Positions 62,727 to 64,000 of a stretch of DNA of 64,000 bases are shown piece after piece; the stretch's first letter is position 1; each line of letters begins with the position of its first letter. This DNA comes from Chitinophaga sp. XS-30 (GTDB taxonomy: Bacteria > Bacteroidota > Bacteroidia > Chitinophagales > Chitinophagaceae), in NCBI RefSeq assembly GCF_008086345.1, contig NZ_CP043006.1:2974032-3038031 (forward strand), written 5' to 3'. The position numbers and the translations under genes were made by a program. The notes beneath the pieces are model-generated. The model was not told the origin of the DNA and ran no database searches. It was given only the letters and a program-made list of their open reading frames with translations.

Positions 62727-63626
62727 TTATTTTTGGTTCCTGTCTTCCATCTTCAGGATCAGATCGATGATCTGTTGTTTGGCTTGCTGCGACTCCGGGA
62801 AGTGCAGCAGTATCCAGCCGTGGATCATGTCTGCATACTCATAATAATCCAGGTCGGCTCCGATGGATTCGGCCATGGCTTTCAGTTTCCGGGTATCGGC
62901 GGACAATATTTCATGAGAGCCTGCAAAAACGGTGATGCTGCCCAGGTCTTTCAGCGGGCCGTTTATGGGGCTGAGCAAATAATGATCGGGGCTTGTTCCG
63001 CCTGCATACAGTTTGCCTGCCTGCCGCAGGCTTTCTCTTCCCAGAAACGGGTCTTTATTATCCAGGGCTTTTATGGCAGGGTTTTCCAGGGCAATGTCAA
63101 GCCAGGGGGATAGCAGAATGATGCGGCCCGGCATCGGCATATGATCGTTTTTCATTTTTTGCGCCAGGGCCAGCGCGAATCCCCCGCCTGCGGAATCACC
63201 CATCAGCACCAGCGAGGAGGGATCATGCACGGAGATCAGCTGTTTATACAGTGATTCCACCATGGCAAACGCCTCCCGGTAAGTATGCTGCGGGGCCAGC
63301 GGATAATCCGGCGCGGTAATTCCGGCGCCGGTGCCTTTGAGCAATCCCGACAGGAAATACCAGTGCGGCAGGGTAAAGGATTGCACATATGCGCCGCCAT
63401 GCAGGTATAAAATATGCGTGCGGCTGCCGGTTGCGCGGGCCGGCTGGAGCGTGAACACATTCCTGGCATATAATTGATGTTTTTCAATACGGCCGAAGAG
63501 TGAGGCCGGGGGAACCGGGCAATCAAAGCGATCGAATCTCCCGGATCTCAGCTGTCGCTGGAGAAAGTTTTTTTTATCGATCAACCGTAAGAGAAAAGTG
63601 AATATCTTGCTTTGGTAACTTGCCAA
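62727..63626 (-). CDS. Alpha/beta hydrolase of the hormone-sensitive-lipase type (carboxylesterase)
   Basis: A 299-residue esterase. The oxyanion motif HGGAY (76-80) and the nucleophile elbow GDSAGGG (Ser145) are clear, with GSHEILSADTRK (acid; Glu or Asp) and DMIHGWIL (His near 265). No ATG lies before the conserved region; the TTG at 63626 is used as start. Such enzymes hydrolyse short-chain esters. It is divergent from the acyltransferase-like gene at 63739; esterases of this type sit next to that family in other bacteria, so the pair may act on the same ester. Confidence 0.88.
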   Translation of the reverse strand: MASYQSKIFTFLLRLIDKKNFLQRQLRSGRFDRFDCPVPPASLFGRIEKHQLYARNVFTLQPARATGSRTHILYLHGGAYVQSFTLPHWYFLSGLLKGTGAGITAPDYPLAPQHTYREAFAMVESLYKQLISVHDPSSLVLMGDSAGGGFALALAQKMKNDHMPMPGRIILLSPWLDIALENPAIKALDNKDPFLGRESLRQAGKLYAGGTSPDHYLLSPINGPLKDLGSITVFAGSHEILSADTRKLKAMAESIGADLDYYEYADMIHGWILLHFPESQQAKQQIIDLILKMEDRNQK

Positions 63627-63738
63627 AATAATTGATTGCTGTTAACGCCGGTGAAATCTGCATTACATCCCGAAGATAGTCATAAATGGCGTCAACATTG
63701 AGGGGATAACATATCACGGAACAAATCTTATTGTTGTT

Positions 63739-64000
63739 ATGGAAGGTCAGGTACATCACAGCGATCGCTGGCTTCGCCTGGATAATGCGGCCAAAATATA
63801 TCCCGCCATAAAAGGTGAGGAGCTGACCGCCGTTTTCCGGGTAGGCGTTGAGCTGAAGGACCGGATCAGGGCCAGGCCGTTTCAGCAGGCAGCACAGGCC
63901 ATAGAGGACCGTTTCCCGTATTATAAAATGCAGTTGAAATCAGGTTTCTTCTGGTATTACCTGGAGGCGGAGAATCTGCCTGTTGCCATAGAGGCAGATC
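63739..64000 (+). CDS. Acyltransferase-like (alcohol O-acetyltransferase / condensation-domain fold) protein, 3' end missing
   Basis: The window ends within this gene; 87 codons are visible from ATG 63739. DRWLRLDNAAKIYPAI, then AVFRVGVELKDRI, and YYKMQLKSGFFWYYLE match the start of a family annotated as alcohol acetyltransferases, related to condensation-domain proteins (usual pattern WYRLDNAAKIYPA...FRLS...FP...LR.GLFWYYLE). The catalytic HHxxxDG-type motif would lie beyond the edge. It is divergent from the esterase at 62727-63626 across 112 bases. Confidence 0.75.
   Translation, partial: MEGQVHHSDRWLRLDNAAKIYPAIKGEELTAVFRVGVELKDRIRARPFQQAAQAIEDRFPYYKMQLKSGFFWYYLEAENLPVAIEAD

Noticed and set aside
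1..64000. tRNA, rRNA, riboswitch, CRISPR, insertion sequence or prophage
   Set aside because: No tRNA-like arm sets, repeat-spacer pattern, transposase, integrase or phage structural gene was seen on either strand by reading; small RNAs cannot be excluded without a covariance-model search.

Overview
The window reads as chromosomal DNA of a Bacteroidota bacterium, most like the Chitinophagaceae (Chitinophaga-type soil glycan degraders). The reasons are five SusC/SusD outer-membrane pairs in 64 kb, lipoproteins with a lipobox followed by Lys/Asp/Glu, two ECF sigma/FecR anti-sigma pairs, many AraC regulators of the Bacteroidota type, and Bacteroidota-like promoter sequences (TAnnTTTG at -7). I see no rRNA, tRNA, CRISPR array, transposase or phage gene.

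Layout. (1) 1-5154: a SusC gene cut by the window edge, SusD, and a DUF1735/F5-8C surface lipoprotein, closed by a clear terminator. (2) 5620-8049: a stand-alone TonB-dependent beta-barrel receptor. (3) 8202-15748: a SusC/SusD pair on the minus strand, divergent from a GH29 alpha-L-fucosidase, with an AraC regulator converging on the fucosidase. (4) 15896-17157: a remnant of an SDR gene, an AraC regulator and an NTF2-like protein. (5) 17203-31079: a peptidoglycan amino-sugar salvage locus: anmK, a DeoR regulator, SusC/SusD, a serine hydrolase carrying the C-terminal half of a GH3-beta-lactamase fusion, a sodium:solute symporter, murQ, and a large FAD/4Fe-4S dehydrogenase that fits oxidation of the D-lactate released by MurQ. 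(6) 31194-39834: small genes: VOC protein, AraC, an SDR without the catalytic Tyr and Lys, DoxX, a HigB/HigA toxin-antitoxin pair with a good promoter, DinB, isoaspartyl peptidase, OmpA, a collagen-like lipoprotein, AraC. (7) 40081-48402: ECF sigma, FecR, SusC with an STN domain, SusD, TlpA-like thioredoxin. (8) 48614-57975: ECF sigma, FecR, a SusC broken by two frameshifts, SusD, an endonuclease/exonuclease/phosphatase (EEP) lipoprotein and a large surface lipoprotein. (9) 58042-61004: a second EEP lipoprotein, a CBM9-like protein and a GHL10-like glycosidase. (10) 61012-64000: GH13 alpha-glucosidase, HSL-type esterase, and the start of an acyltransferase-like gene cut by the right edge.

How it works together. 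Most of the window is machinery for binding, importing and breaking down complex extracellular molecules. The best defined pathway is region 5. Muropeptide or amino-sugar fragments would cross the outer membrane through SusC/SusD and be trimmed in the periplasm. They would enter by the symporter and be converted by AnmK and MurQ to GlcNAc-6-P plus D-lactate, with the D-lactate oxidised to pyruvate. Substrates of the other SusCD loci cannot be named from sequence alone, apart from a fucosylated glycan being likely in region 3. All calls are by reading; no database search was run.
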